64,000 nucleotides of DNA, from assembly GCA_021613335.1 (NCBI GenBank), contig JAJTWR010000153.1, positions 1 through 64,000 on the forward strand. The letters are read 5' to 3'. Below the pieces are notes generated by a model, which saw only the letters and a list, made by a program, of their open reading frames with translations, was not told the DNA's origin and made no database searches. The translations under genes and the position numbers were made by a program. Positions 32,438-42,042 of this stretch are shown here, piece after piece; positions within the stretch are counted from its first letter, which is position 1; each line of letters begins with the position of its first letter. The DNA comes from Whitmania pigra (taxonomy: Eukaryota > Annelida > Clitellata > Hirudinida > Haemopidae).

Positions 32438-32641
32438 TGTTAATCTTTTTATTTTAAGCGGTTTGATGATTAAAGGACGGTTTTGCGCCATAGCCGCTAA
32501 TAAATCTGTGCTTAAATTTACAAAGATTACAACGTATTTTTTAAACCATTAAGGATACGCTTCAGGTTTAAAAAAAATTTAGGCCGGTTAAATACGGCAA
32601 AAAAGAAATTAAACCATTACAATTTTAGGTTTTTTGCCAAT

Positions 32642-32669
32642 AAAAGAGGCTTCTAAAAATAGCCTTTTT
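32642..32669 (-). terminator. Likely terminator of secDF
   Basis: On minus, AAAAAGGCT, then a short loop, then AGCCTCTTTTA. The 5-bp GC core sits in a T-rich tail immediately after the secDF stop. Confidence 0.5.
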
Positions 32670-32673
32670 GATT

Positions 32674-35655
32674 TTAATTTTTGTTTTTATCGTTCGATAA
32701 ATCGATTACAATAGGAGTAGAGATACACAATGAGGAATAAGTGCCAATGATACGTCCGATTAATAATGCGAAAATGAATGACCTGATACTAGCGCCCCCG
32801 AATATAAAAATAACGACTAATACGAAAAATACTGTAAGAGAAGTTAAAATGGTACGACTTAAAGTACTGTTGAGAGCAAAGTTGATTAATGCATTACGCT
32901 CTTGGCCATAAACATCGGTTTTTTTGTTTTGGTTTAAGCGCTCGCGGATACGGTCAAACACAACTACGGTTTCGGTCATGGTGTAACCCATAACCGTTAA
33001 AACGGCGGCAATAAAATCCTGACCAATTTCTAACGGGAAAGGCAATATGCCGTCTAAAATGGTATAGAAAGAAAGAACCAAGAAAACATCGTGAAATAAT
33101 GCGATAACTGCCCCAAAACCGTATTGCCATTTTTTGAACCTGATTAAAATGTATATAAACATTACCAAACATGAAAATAAAACCGCCCCATAGGCTCCGT
33201 AAATAATATCGCTGGCAATGGTCGGAGTTACTTTTCGCGAACTTTCTATGGTATACTTTGCCCCTAAATTATTTAATCCTTTTTTTAAGGCGTTTTCAAC
33301 TATTTTATCGGCATTTGGCGCTTGATCTTGAATGTGGTAAGGGGTGGTAATTTTTAAAGAATTATCGGAGCCTGCCGTTTTAACCAAAGCTTCTTCGCCT
33401 TCAAAGTTTATAGAAAGTTGTTTTGATACCTCTTCGGTACTTAAAACCTTGTTTAACTTAACAATGTAAGTTCTTCCCCCTTTAAAATCAACGCCTAAGT
33501 TTAGTCCTCCTTTTGTAAAGTAACAGGCAATTCCTATAAGGATAATTACCGAAGAGACGATATAATAAACTTTTCGGTGGCCAACAAAATTAAATGCCAT
33601 ATTTTTAAAGGCATTTCTTGTTAATTTATTATCAAAAGAGATAGAAATTTTCTTTGTTAAGAAGGCCTCGAAGATGACCCTAGAAATAGCTACCGCCGCA
33701 AACAAGGAAGTAACAATACCAATCATTAAAGTTACGGCAAATCCACGAACAGGGCCTGTGCCAAAGAAGGCAAGGATGGATCCTAAAATAAACAAGGTTA
33801 CGTTAGAGTCAATGATTGATGACATGGCGTGTTTGAAACCTTCTTTAATAGATAGGCTAACATTTTTGCCAAGAGCAAGTTCTTCGCGTACGCGTTCAAA
33901 AATCAGAATGTTTGCATCAACCGATAAACCGATGGTTAACACAATGCCTGCAATACCCGGAAGCGTTAGTACCGCGCCAAATCCGGCTAAAATACCCATG
34001 ATAAAAAACAGGTTTATTAATAAAGCCGCATTAGCTATCCAGCCCGCTTTATTATAGTACATGGCCATAAAAATTAAAATAACCACAAAGGCAATAATAA
34101 AGGATACTAAACCGCTGTCAATTGCTTGCTGACCTAATGAGGGGCCAACAATAAAATCTGATACAATTTTAGCCGGGGCGGGTAATTTACCCGCTTTTAA
34201 AATATTGGCCAAATCTTTGGTGTCTTCTTGCGTAAAGCTTCCGGAAATAGACGATACGCCGTTAGGTATTTCGTTTTGCACAACAGGAGCAGAGTAAACG
34301 GCATTATCCAGAACAATAGCAATGGCTTTGTTATCGGTTTCATCGTTAGGTACGCCGGCAGCTTCCGCGGTAATTTTTTTCCATTTGCTGGCCCCGTCGG
34401 CGGTCATAAACATGTTTACTTCAGGTTTATTGTATTGGTTAAAAGCAGCCCGCGCGTCAGAAATAGCCTCTCCGCCTAAATCAGGTTTGCCGTCAACCGA
34501 AGTTACTTTAATGGCGTAAAGTTCAAAAATCTTGCTGCCGCTAATGGGTTTTACGCTCCACATAAATTTCAAATTTCCGGGAATAATTGCTTTTACTTCC
34601 GGTTTTGCAAAGTAAGCATTCACTTTTGCGGTATCTTTTTGAGCTACGTATCCCACAATCGGACCAGGACGTAAAGCCTGCCGACCGTCTTTTGTCGTAT
34701 AAGTAGAGGGTTGCAACACAACAAACAGCGGGTTTTTCTTTATAAATTCGGCCTGTTGAACGGCTTTAGAAGTGTCTGTTTTAGGATTTGTTGCAGAAGC
34801 CGATTTTGTTAAACTTGCAAGTTTGCCGCCTTTTTTTGCTGCCGCGGTATCGATTTTTGAGACCGTATTGGCATCATCGGTTTTTATCGAACTCGCAATC
34901 GATTTGTTAATATTTTCTAAAATGCCGTAAACTTCTTGGTTGTTGTAAACTTTCCAGAATTGCAACTCGGCAGATCCTTGCAATAATTTGCGTACGCGTT
35001 CTTTATCCTGAATACCCGGCATCTCAATAAAGATTCTGTTAGAACCTTCTTGTTTTTGCATATTGGGAGATACCACTCCAAAGCCGTCGATACGGCTTCT
35101 TAAAATAATAAAAGAACGATCGATAGCGCTGTTGGCTTCTTTGCTTAAAAAAGTTTTAACTTCGGCATTGCTGGCATTTGGTTTTAATTGGTTGGCGTTA
35201 TCTTGGGTTGCAAAAAAATCAGCCAGTTTTCCATCAGGAGAAAGTTTTTGGTATTCATTAACAAAAATGCCGATAAAGTCTTTACCGCCCACTTCGTTCA
35301 TTTTTATTTGCGTGTTGGTTAAGGCTTTGTTAAAATTAACATCGGCGGTGTTACCGGCAAGAGATTTTATCAATTCGCCCAGAGAGATTTCCATGGTAAC
35401 GTTCATACCTCCTTTTAAGTCTAAGCCCAGATTAATCTCATGACTTTTCACTTGTTGGTAGGTTAGCCCTGTTATTGGATATACAGGTACTGTGGACATG
35501 CTGTCTAAATAAGCTTTTTCTTTGACAGGATCGCCTTTTGCATATTTTTTAGCGTTTTTTTCTACTTGGTATGAAACTAAATTGAAAGAAAGCGAGTATA
35601 AACAAACGATACCCAATAGTATCGCCATAAATTTGATAAAACCTTTACCTTGCAT
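32674..35655 (-). CDS. secDF: SecDF fused protein-export membrane protein
   Basis: A 993-residue fusion of SecD and SecF as usual in Bacteroidota. The SecD part has an N-terminal membrane helix, P1 region (GLDLKGGMNVTMEISL), the block RIDGFGVVSP, and a six-helix bundle ending near residue 640 (GIVLTIGLSVDANILIFERVREEL). SecF follows with DLGVDFKGGRTYIV and YTMTETVVVFDRIRERL. It uses the proton gradient to help complete export through SecYEG. The coding region is unbroken. Confidence 0.96.
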   Translation of the reverse strand: MQGKGFIKFMAILLGIVCLYSLSFNLVSYQVEKNAKKYAKGDPVKEKAYLDSMSTVPVYPITGLTYQQVKSHEINLGLDLKGGMNVTMEISLGELIKSLAGNTADVNFNKALTNTQIKMNEVGGKDFIGIFVNEYQKLSPDGKLADFFATQDNANQLKPNASNAEVKTFLSKEANSAIDRSFIILRSRIDGFGVVSPNMQKQEGSNRIFIEMPGIQDKERVRKLLQGSAELQFWKVYNNQEVYGILENINKSIASSIKTDDANTVSKIDTAAAKKGGKLASLTKSASATNPKTDTSKAVQQAEFIKKNPLFVVLQPSTYTTKDGRQALRPGPIVGYVAQKDTAKVNAYFAKPEVKAIIPGNLKFMWSVKPISGSKIFELYAIKVTSVDGKPDLGGEAISDARAAFNQYNKPEVNMFMTADGASKWKKITAEAAGVPNDETDNKAIAIVLDNAVYSAPVVQNEIPNGVSSISGSFTQEDTKDLANILKAGKLPAPAKIVSDFIVGPSLGQQAIDSGLVSFIIAFVVILIFMAMYYNKAGWIANAALLINLFFIMGILAGFGAVLTLPGIAGIVLTIGLSVDANILIFERVREELALGKNVSLSIKEGFKHAMSSIIDSNVTLFILGSILAFFGTGPVRGFAVTLMIGIVTSLFAAVAISRVIFEAFLTKKISISFDNKLTRNAFKNMAFNFVGHRKVYYIVSSVIILIGIACYFTKGGLNLGVDFKGGRTYIVKLNKVLSTEEVSKQLSINFEGEEALVKTAGSDNSLKITTPYHIQDQAPNADKIVENALKKGLNNLGAKYTIESSRKVTPTIASDIIYGAYGAVLFSCLVMFIYILIRFKKWQYGFGAVIALFHDVFLVLSFYTILDGILPFPLEIGQDFIAAVLTVMGYTMTETVVVFDRIRERLNQNKKTDVYGQERNALINFALNSTLSRTILTSLTVFFVLVVIFIFGGASIRSFIFALLIGRIIGTYSSLCISTPIVIDLSNDKNKN

Positions 35656-35769
35656 TGTTTGTATGATATGATTTTATGTAGTAAGTCATGTTGTATTTTA
35701 ACAAGTCGGCAAATCTAACCATTTTTTTAAATAATGAAACGGCTAATTTTAATTTTGTGGGGAGTTGAT

Positions 35770-36255
35770 TTAACGTCTGATTAAAGTGCTGAAAGTGTAA
35801 TTATAGGCGTTTTCTCGATCGGCCTGATGGTATTCTTTCTCTGTTTCCAGCCACCTGCGTTCATCTATATCAGGAAAATAGGCGTCGGCCTCAAAGGTTT
35901 GGTGAACTTTGGTTAAATAGATTTTATCGGCAAAAGGCAGCGCTTTGAGATAAATCTGCGCGCCTCCAATAATATAAATGGAGCAATCGCTTTTGCAAAG
36001 CGATAAGGCTTGTTCTAAGCTGTTGGCAAGTTCAACTCCTTTTATTTTTAGATTTTGCTGTCGGCTAATTACTATATTTCTTCTGTTGGGCAGGGGCTTG
36101 CTTATCGAATCAAAAGTTTTTCGTCCCATAATAACCGTATTGCCGGAAGTAATGTTTTTAAAATGTTTTAAATCTGCCGGAAGGCGCCAAAGAAGTTGAT
36201 TGTTTTTACCAATGGCATTGTTTTCACTAACGGCAACTATGATAGAGACAGGCAT
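35770..36255 (-). CDS. folA: Dihydrofolate reductase
   Basis: A 161-residue protein with start MPVSIIVAVSENNAIGKNNQLLWRLPADLKHF. NADPH motifs are TVIMGRKTFDSI and IYIIGGAQIY, with the catalytic acid in the PADLKHFK helix. It reduces dihydrofolate. It lies 130 bp from thyA on the same strand, the common pairing in which thymidylate synthesis produces its substrate. This contrasts with the truncated pabB nearby. Confidence 0.95.
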   Translation of the reverse strand: MPVSIIVAVSENNAIGKNNQLLWRLPADLKHFKNITSGNTVIMGRKTFDSISKPLPNRRNIVISRQQNLKIKGVELANSLEQALSLCKSDCSIYIIGGAQIYLKALPFADKIYLTKVHQTFEADAYFPDIDERRWLETEKEYHQADRENAYNYTFSTLIRR

Positions 36256-36387
36256 GGTATGAATTGGTTTGGATGGATGTTAAACATGTTTTCAGATTAA
36301 TTTTTTTTGTTAAGCGCAAAAATTATGATGTTTTTTAGCGAGGTTTATCTCGGTTTTCGGCCATTGCCGGCTGAAATATCGGCGAAT

Positions 36388-37182
36388 TTAAACCGCTACA
36401 ATTCCTTTAATGTGTGGATGGGCCTCATAATCAATCAGGGTAAAATCTTCGTATTTAAAACCGAAAATGTTTTTAACCTTAGGATTGATTTGCATTTTAG
36501 GTAATGGTTTTGGCACGCGCAATAATTGCAGCTCAGCTTGCTTTAAATGGTTGTTATAAAGATGGGCATCGCCTAAGGTGTGTATAAAATCGCCGGGTTG
36601 TAAGCCGCAAACCTGCGCTACCATCATGGTAAGCAAAGCGTAAGAGACAATGTTAAACGGTACGCCTAAAAAAATATCGGCGCTGCGTTGGTATAATTGG
36701 CAACTTAATTTTCCTTCGGTCACATAAAATTGAAAAAAAGCGTGGCAAGGAGGTAAAGCCATATTCTCTATTTCCGCAACATTCCAGGCCGAAACAATAA
36801 TTCTTCTGCTATCGGGATTGTTTTTAATTGTATGGATGATTTGGGTAATTTGGTCGATATAACCGCCGCCCGGCTTTGGCCAACTGCGCCATTGCCGTCC
36901 ATATACCGGGCCTAAATTCCCGTTTTTATCTGCCCATTCGTCCCAAATGCTTACCCCGTTATCTTTAAGATATTTAATATTTGTATCGCCGCTTAAAAAC
37001 CAAATCAACTCGTGTATGATAGATTTAAGGTGCAATTTTTTAGTGGTAATTATTGGAAACCCGTTTTGTAGATTAAAGCGCATTTGATAGCCAAAAATGC
37101 TTATGGTTCCGGTTCCGGTTCTGTCGTGTTTTTGCGTGCCGTTTTCTAACGCTTCCTTCATCAAATCTAAATATTGCTTCAT
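36388..37182 (-). CDS. thyA: Thymidylate synthase
   Basis: A 264-residue protein of exactly the classical ThyA size. It has the [16 protein letters not shown] phosphate loop, the catalytic Cys in [13 protein letters not shown], the block [18 protein letters not shown] and the end [18 protein letters not shown]. It methylates dUMP using methylene-tetrahydrofolate. A promoter-like pair sits about 25 bp upstream (37206-37238). Transcription continues toward folA. Confidence 0.97.
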   Translation of the reverse strand: MKQYLDLMKEALENGTQKHDRTGTGTISIFGYQMRFNLQNGFPIITTKKLHLKSIIHELIWFLSGDTNIKYLKDNGVSIWDEWADKNGNLGPVYGRQWRSWPKPGGGYIDQITQIIHTIKNNPDSRRIIVSAWNVAEIENMALPPCHAFFQFYVTEGKLSCQLYQRSADIFLGVPFNIVSYALLTMMVAQVCGLQPGDFIHTLGDAHLYNNHLKQAELQLLRVPKPLPKMQINPKVKNIFGFKYEDFTLIDYEAHPHIKGIVAV

Positions 37183-37205
37183 ATTTTAATTTAAATGTAG
37201 CTTTG

Positions 37206-37238
37206 CAAATCTAAATAATTGCATAGAGCTTTTATCAA
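37206..37238 (-). promoter_or_regulatory. Bacteroidetes-type promoter of thyA
   Basis: On minus, TTG (37236-37238), a 22-nt spacer, then TAGATTTG (37206-37213), matching the -33/-7 pattern. Confidence 0.5.
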
Positions 37239-37383
37239 CAAAATCAACTTGGGTAAGAAAGCCAAAAATAACATCATTTCAAAAATTTATTTTGTATCAT
37301 GCAAAAATTGGCGGTCAGTTGTTGGCAGATTACCTTTTTTCGTGGAAAATTATTGGGCATTACCAATACAAAATCTAAGTTGA

Positions 37384-37391
37384 TAACTTTG
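37384..37391 (+). promoter_or_regulatory. -7 box of ispE
   Basis: TAACTTTG fits TAnnTTTG and lies 26 bp before the ispE start. No good -33 box is seen at the expected distance. Confidence 0.35.
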
Positions 37392-37417
37392 GTATTCACT
37401 TAATTCGGAATTAAATC

Positions 37418-38221
37418 ATGCTTGTATTTGCCAATGCCAAAATAAATTTAGGGCTGCGTATTATTGAGAAAAGACCCGATGGTTATCATAACTTACAAAC
37501 CGTGTTTTATCCTATTAAAATACATGACGTAGTAGAATTGATAAACGCCGAAAAGGCCGAATGCTTAATCCAAGGAATAGAAATACCCGGAAACCAGGCC
37601 GATAATTTGTGTTTAAAGGCCTTTAAAACGCTGCAAAGCGAATTTAACTTGCCGCCTCAAAAAATAGCCCTTTTAAAAAATATACCGATAGGGGCGGGGT
37701 TAGGCGGGGGCAGCGCCGATGCCGCTTTTTTGATTAAACTGGCCAATCAAAAATTTAATTTACAACTTACCGACGGGCAAATGGAAAGTTATGCCAAAAA
37801 ATTAGGCGCCGATTGCGCTTTTTTTATTAGAAATAAGCCTGTTTATGCTTTTGCCAAAGGCGATGAGTTTGAGCCGATTCATATCGACCTGTCAGATAAA
37901 TTTTTAACGCTGGTTACCCCGCCCATTCATGTTTCAACTACAGAGGCGTTTAGTTGCGTAAAAATAAAGCAATCTGATATTTCGCTGAAAGAATTAATTA
38001 AACTTCCGTTGAAAGAATGGAAATACGCCGTTTTTAATGATTTTGAAGAAACTGTTTTCCAAAAACATCGGGAAATAAAAAACATAAAAGAAAAACTTTA
38101 TCAGGCAGGAGCAATTTTTGCATTGATGAGCGGTAGCGGTTCTTCGGTTTTTGCTATATTTGAGCATTGGGTAAAATTACCCGAACTGGAGTTAAAAAAT
38201 CAAGTTTTTTATAATATTTAA
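37418..38221 (+). CDS. ispE: 4-diphosphocytidyl-2-C-methyl-D-erythritol kinase
   Basis: A 267-residue GHMP kinase. The start ANAKINLGLRIIEKRPDGYHNLQTVF is characteristic, followed by the ATP loop PIGAGLGGGSADAAFL (about residue 87) and the C-terminal SGSGSSVFAIF motif. It phosphorylates CDP-ME in the MEP pathway to isoprenoids. It is a single gene with a -7 box upstream and is intact. Confidence 0.95.
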   Translation: MLVFANAKINLGLRIIEKRPDGYHNLQTVFYPIKIHDVVELINAEKAECLIQGIEIPGNQADNLCLKAFKTLQSEFNLPPQKIALLKNIPIGAGLGGGSADAAFLIKLANQKFNLQLTDGQMESYAKKLGADCAFFIRNKPVYAFAKGDEFEPIHIDLSDKFLTLVTPPIHVSTTEAFSCVKIKQSDISLKELIKLPLKEWKYAVFNDFEETVFQKHREIKNIKEKLYQAGAIFALMSGSGSSVFAIFEHWVKLPELELKNQVFYNI

Positions 38222-38322
38222 AACAAACGGTCTGATAAGAAATCTGAACTTTTAAAACAAAGTTAGGTTTAAGGCTTTAAATGCAATGTTAGTCATCAAA
38301 AAGTATAACATTAAACTTTACA

Positions 38323-38739
38323 ATGGAGATAACTTTAATTCGAAAAAGTGGAAAATTTAATTTTGAAGCGCGCAATATCAATGGTTATACCGTTGAGATG
38401 GATGCAAATCCCGCCATTGGAGGAACGGGTAAAGGCTTTAGGCCTATGGAAACCTTATTGATAGGTTTAGGCGGCTGCAGCGGCATAGATATGGTAAATA
38501 TTCTTACCAAACAAAAAGAAGATTTACAAGATATCAGCATTGTTATTAAAGCTACCCGAAAAGACCAAGAAATACCTCCCATTTTTGATGTAATAGATAT
38601 TCAATTTAATTTAAAAGGTAATTTGAGCGCGCAAAAAGTAGAACGCGCTTTACAGATGACTTTTGATAAGTATTGCTCGGCGGCTAACATTTTAGGCAGA
38701 TCGGCAACCATCAGTTTTAGTTATGTCATTGAGTTGTAA
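38323..38739 (+). CDS. OsmC family protein
   Basis: A 138-residue protein of the OsmC/YhfA type: RPMETLLIGLGGCSGIDMVNILTKQ has one conserved Cys on the long helix, and DKYCSAANILGRSATISF has the second Cys. Such proteins reduce organic hydroperoxides or are of unknown role in the YhfA branch. Both cysteines are present. It is possibly co-transcribed with metZ, 76 bp downstream. Confidence 0.9.
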   Translation: MEITLIRKSGKFNFEARNINGYTVEMDANPAIGGTGKGFRPMETLLIGLGGCSGIDMVNILTKQKEDLQDISIVIKATRKDQEIPPIFDVIDIQFNLKGNLSAQKVERALQMTFDKYCSAANILGRSATISFSYVIEL

Positions 38740-38820
38740 ATTCTTAGTAAGAACGCTCATGTTAAAAAAGCTAAAATCATAAATAATAACCTGATAATTT
38801 TATAAAGCAAGACTTTGAAC

Positions 38821-39981
38821 ATGGAGAAATTTGAAACCATCGCTATTCGGACGCAAATTGAACGTAGCCAGCATAAAGAGCATTCTTCATCTATATTTTT
38901 AACTTCCAGCTATAAGTTTGACGATGCAGAAGAAATGCGCGCGCTTTTTGCCAATGAGAAGCAAGGAAATGTGTACAGTCGTTATTCAAATCCGAACACA
39001 TCAGAGTTTATTGAAAAAATGTGCCTTTTAGAAGGAAGTGAAGACGGTTTTGCCACTGCAACAGGCATGGCGGCAATTTTTACCGCATTTGGCGCTTTTT
39101 TAGAAAGCGGCGATCATATCTTGTCGAGCCGTTCGGTATTCGGTTCTACGCATCAATTGCTAACCAATGTGTTCGCCAAATGGGGAGTAACGTTTGATTA
39201 TGCAGATTTAGATAAACCGCAAAATTGGGAAGGCTTAATTAAGCCCAATACCAAAATGATTTTTGTGGAAACGCCTTCAAATCCGGGTATTGATATTATT
39301 GACCTTGAGTTTTTGGCAGGTTTGGCTAAAAAATACCGGGCTTTGTTTGTGGTAGATAATTGTTTTGCAACTCCTTATTTGCAACAGCCCATAAAACTGG
39401 GCGCAGATATTTCTATACACTCGGCTACCAAGTATATTGATGGGCAGGGGAGAGTATTAGGCGGAATTATTCTGGGCAGTAAAAAATTGATTGAAAATGT
39501 GACAGGTTTTGCTCGTCACAGCGGGCCGTCATTATCAGCCTTTAATGCATGGATATTGTCTAAAAGCTTGGAAACTTTGGTTGTTCGTATGGATCGCCAT
39601 TGCGAAAATGCTTTAAAAGTTGCCGAATATTTAGAAAAACATCCTAAAATAAAATTGGTAAAATATCCCTTTCTACCCTCTCATCCGCAATACCAAATAG
39701 CTAAAAAGCAAATGAAACAAGGCGGAGGTATTGTAACCATTGTGGTGCACGGCGGTATACAAGGGGCTAGAAAATTTATGGATGGTTTCAAAATGTTTTC
39801 TATTTCGGCAAATTTGGCCGATACGCGCTCTATTGCCACGCATCCGGCAACAAGTACGCACAGCAAACTTACTGAGACCGAAAGAAATTTGGTGGGTATA
39901 GAGCAAGGCTCCGTTCGTTTGTCTGTTGGTTTAGAGCATATTGATGATATTTTAGCGGATATTGAACAAGCTTTGGCATAA
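38821..39981 (+). CDS. metZ: O-succinylhomoserine sulfhydrylase
   Basis: The best start is the ATG at 38821; an in-frame TTG lies six bases earlier. About 386 residues belong to the Cys/Met-metabolism PLP family. SRYSNPNTSEFIEKMCLLEGSE, the cofactor-lysine region SIHSATKYIDGQGRVLGG and the block SLGVEHID-like end SVGLEHIDDILADIEQAL all fit. It makes homocysteine from O-succinylhomoserine and sulfide. MetZ fits better than cystathionine gamma-synthase because of the RVLGG region, though this cannot be proven from sequence alone. Confidence 0.88.
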   Translation: MEKFETIAIRTQIERSQHKEHSSSIFLTSSYKFDDAEEMRALFANEKQGNVYSRYSNPNTSEFIEKMCLLEGSEDGFATATGMAAIFTAFGAFLESGDHILSSRSVFGSTHQLLTNVFAKWGVTFDYADLDKPQNWEGLIKPNTKMIFVETPSNPGIDIIDLEFLAGLAKKYRALFVVDNCFATPYLQQPIKLGADISIHSATKYIDGQGRVLGGIILGSKKLIENVTGFARHSGPSLSAFNAWILSKSLETLVVRMDRHCENALKVAEYLEKHPKIKLVKYPFLPSHPQYQIAKKQMKQGGGIVTIVVHGGIQGARKFMDGFKMFSISANLADTRSIATHPATSTHSKLTETERNLVGIEQGSVRLSVGLEHIDDILADIEQALA

Positions 39982-40179
39982 AAAAACGGGGTTTTTAATA
40001 AAAAGACCGCTAAGGGCGGGTCTGCGGCTTGTATTTTCGTGCTGAAGCGTATGCTGTTTATAAATAATCTTGAATTTTTTTATCTCTTCAAAAAGGAGAT
40101 GGGTAACCTATAGACAGCGCCTTCGCATTATGCAAAGTTTCATGCGCATGCTCGAATATTATTTTACAGGTTAAATCCT

Positions 40180-40680
40180 CTAAAATGCAATTATTTGATG
40201 CGTTGCATTTAGCATTAACAAAAAAATAACAGTTATAACAAGCATCCCTAATCTTGGGATTAATTTCAATTTAATATGAACATCTTCTACAGATTTTTGG
40301 GAAATATCCGCTCTTCCAACGCCGATTTTTCGAGCTAATAAATTCTCTATAAAAAAATGAAATAACGTCAGAATAAGACCAAGACTTCCGGCAATTAAAA
40401 CAGACCGCCCCCAAACCCCACGCCGAGTTAATTGTCCAATATCAAAACCGATAAAATTGTAAAGTAAAAATCCTCCCGTAATTGCAGTTATTGCCGCTAA
40501 CACAGAAGCTAAATTGAAAATTTTTGGAAAAATGGTATTTAAAAAATCTTTCCTTGCTTCGCCCTGATATTTTGATAGTGCGGGAATTAAAACAAAATTG
40601 ATGACAACAACCTCGCCAAACCAAGCGGATCCGCAAACAACGTGTAGCCAACGGGCATATGTATAAATTTCTGGCAACAT
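40180..40680 (-). CDS. Four-helix membrane protein (CopD-like)
   Basis: A 166-residue protein with about four membrane segments (WLHVVCGSAWFGEVVVINFVLIP, VLAAITAITGGFLLYNF, VLIAGSLGLILTLFHFF, MLVITVIFLLMLNA). The helix-1 His with W and G spacing resembles CopD/DUF2269-like proteins that may bind haem or copper. It has no operon partner. The function is uncertain. Confidence 0.6.
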   Translation of the reverse strand: MLPEIYTYARWLHVVCGSAWFGEVVVINFVLIPALSKYQGEARKDFLNTIFPKIFNLASVLAAITAITGGFLLYNFIGFDIGQLTRRGVWGRSVLIAGSLGLILTLFHFFIENLLARKIGVGRADISQKSVEDVHIKLKLIPRLGMLVITVIFLLMLNATHQIIAF

Positions 40681-40839
40681 AGAAAAAATAAAATCAGAAA
40701 AAAAACGCTCTCATGCTTTTAATAAAGGTTTTTTGCAGGTTAAATGAAGGACTGCAGGCTGATGAAGCCTTTAACTTTCGGTTTAACGCGGCGTTTCAAA
40801 GGTAAGAAAAAACCGTATGATTTGAATAAAGAGACTTAT

Positions 40840-41445
40840 CCGATTCCTATGGGCTTAAATTTGGCCAAATAATGCCAAATTAATTATTGAATCCTTCAAT
40901 TGTATAAGTTTATGCTTTGTTTGTGCAAATGATAAGGTATAACCGGAGTATATGCTTTCCGGTAATCTGTAAAGAATTGTTTCATTATACGCCGACTGAT
41001 TGCTGTATTATTGCTCGCAGTCTTGTTCGCTATCTGTCGCCAAGGGTAAAACCAAGCGTTTTTTTCCAACCCCGGTCAATAGCAATCCAGACCCATACGA
41101 AGTTTTTTTTGCCCCAACATAGCTGCAAAGCTCGTCTACTTCTGCAATTTCCACATCGCGCTCTTGCAAACGTATCAATTCTATAGCTGACCCCAGTTTC
41201 TTAACCCAATTCATCACCGATACATGGCTTACCCCTAATATTCGCTCTATAGTCCTAAAACCCATTCCTTCCAAATACAACTGTATAGCCCTAACCACAT
41301 ACTGCTTCTCAATAGCCTTCCCTTTTTTAAAAACACTGAAATGATAATTGCAATCCTTACACCAATAACGTTGACGACCGCGTAAATTACCGCGCTTTAC
41401 ATAATTTACGCTTGAACACTTAGGGCATTGATTAGATGACGACAT
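40840..41445 (-). mobile_element. IS1-family element remnant
   Basis: The frame 41008-41445 has the InsA-type zinc ribbon CPKCSSVNYVKRG...QRYWCKDC, the HTH GMGFRTIERILGVSHVSVMNWV, and then the start of the InsB catalytic part (EVDELCSYVGAKK). At a run of eight A (minus; 41103-41110) the expected continuation KNFVWVWIAIDRGWKK is in the -1 frame and hits a stop soon after. A third frame gives TASNNTAISRRIMKQFFTDYRKAY. The end is eroded to about 40840. No inverted repeats were identified with confidence. Confidence 0.7.
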
Positions 41446-41685
41446 ATTATTTTTTAAAGCAAAAATAAAATATGTATTTTAAATTAGCAATACCAAATAA
41501 TACGTTCTATAATAAAAAGATTGAGTTATCCATTTGTTTTCTGTATTAATAAATGATATTTTGTCCTTTAAATATTTCCATATAGCTGTTTTTCAACTGT
41601 AAATAGTTGGAATATATTTGGATAACCCGAAAGAATTATTTTTTTTCAAAGCGTTTTAACGCGGCATCGGTTGCAATTTTATAAG

Positions 41686-41979
41686 CTAAGAAATATAGTT
41701 TTTGTCCTCATCGCTTAATTGTTGCTCAGGGTTTTGAGACATTTTTAATTTTTGCTTCCGATCTATTTCATTGTCGTAACTGCTGTAGGTTTTGCGAGGT
41801 CGGCCGGCAATAAAACCTAATATAAAGCCAATCAGAATACAGATGCCAATTACCAGCAATTTAGAAACTTTTACCGGCGACACAATAAGAAAATTAAATT
41901 CTACCGATTCAGCATTTGTCATCAAAAAAATAGTAAGCAGCGCTGTGAGTATGATGACGATGATTGTTTTTGTTTTCAT
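41686..41979 (-). CDS. LapA-domain membrane protein
   Basis: A 97-residue protein with two membrane segments (IIVIILTALLTIFLMTNA and LLVIGICILIGFILGFIAG) around ESVEFNFLIVSPVKVS, the pattern of LapA (YciS) proteins. A charged tail rich in Lys, Gln and Asp follows. In other bacteria LapA helps lipopolysaccharide assembly. Its role in Bacteroidota is unproven. Confidence 0.8.
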   Translation of the reverse strand: MKTKTIIVIILTALLTIFLMTNAESVEFNFLIVSPVKVSKLLVIGICILIGFILGFIAGRPRKTYSSYDNEIDRKQKLKMSQNPEQQLSDEDKNYIS

Positions 41980-42042
41980 TGTTTTAAAGTTTATTAGTTA
42001 AAGCAACTTGTTATAAAGCCATACAGCCATCCCAAGTTACTG

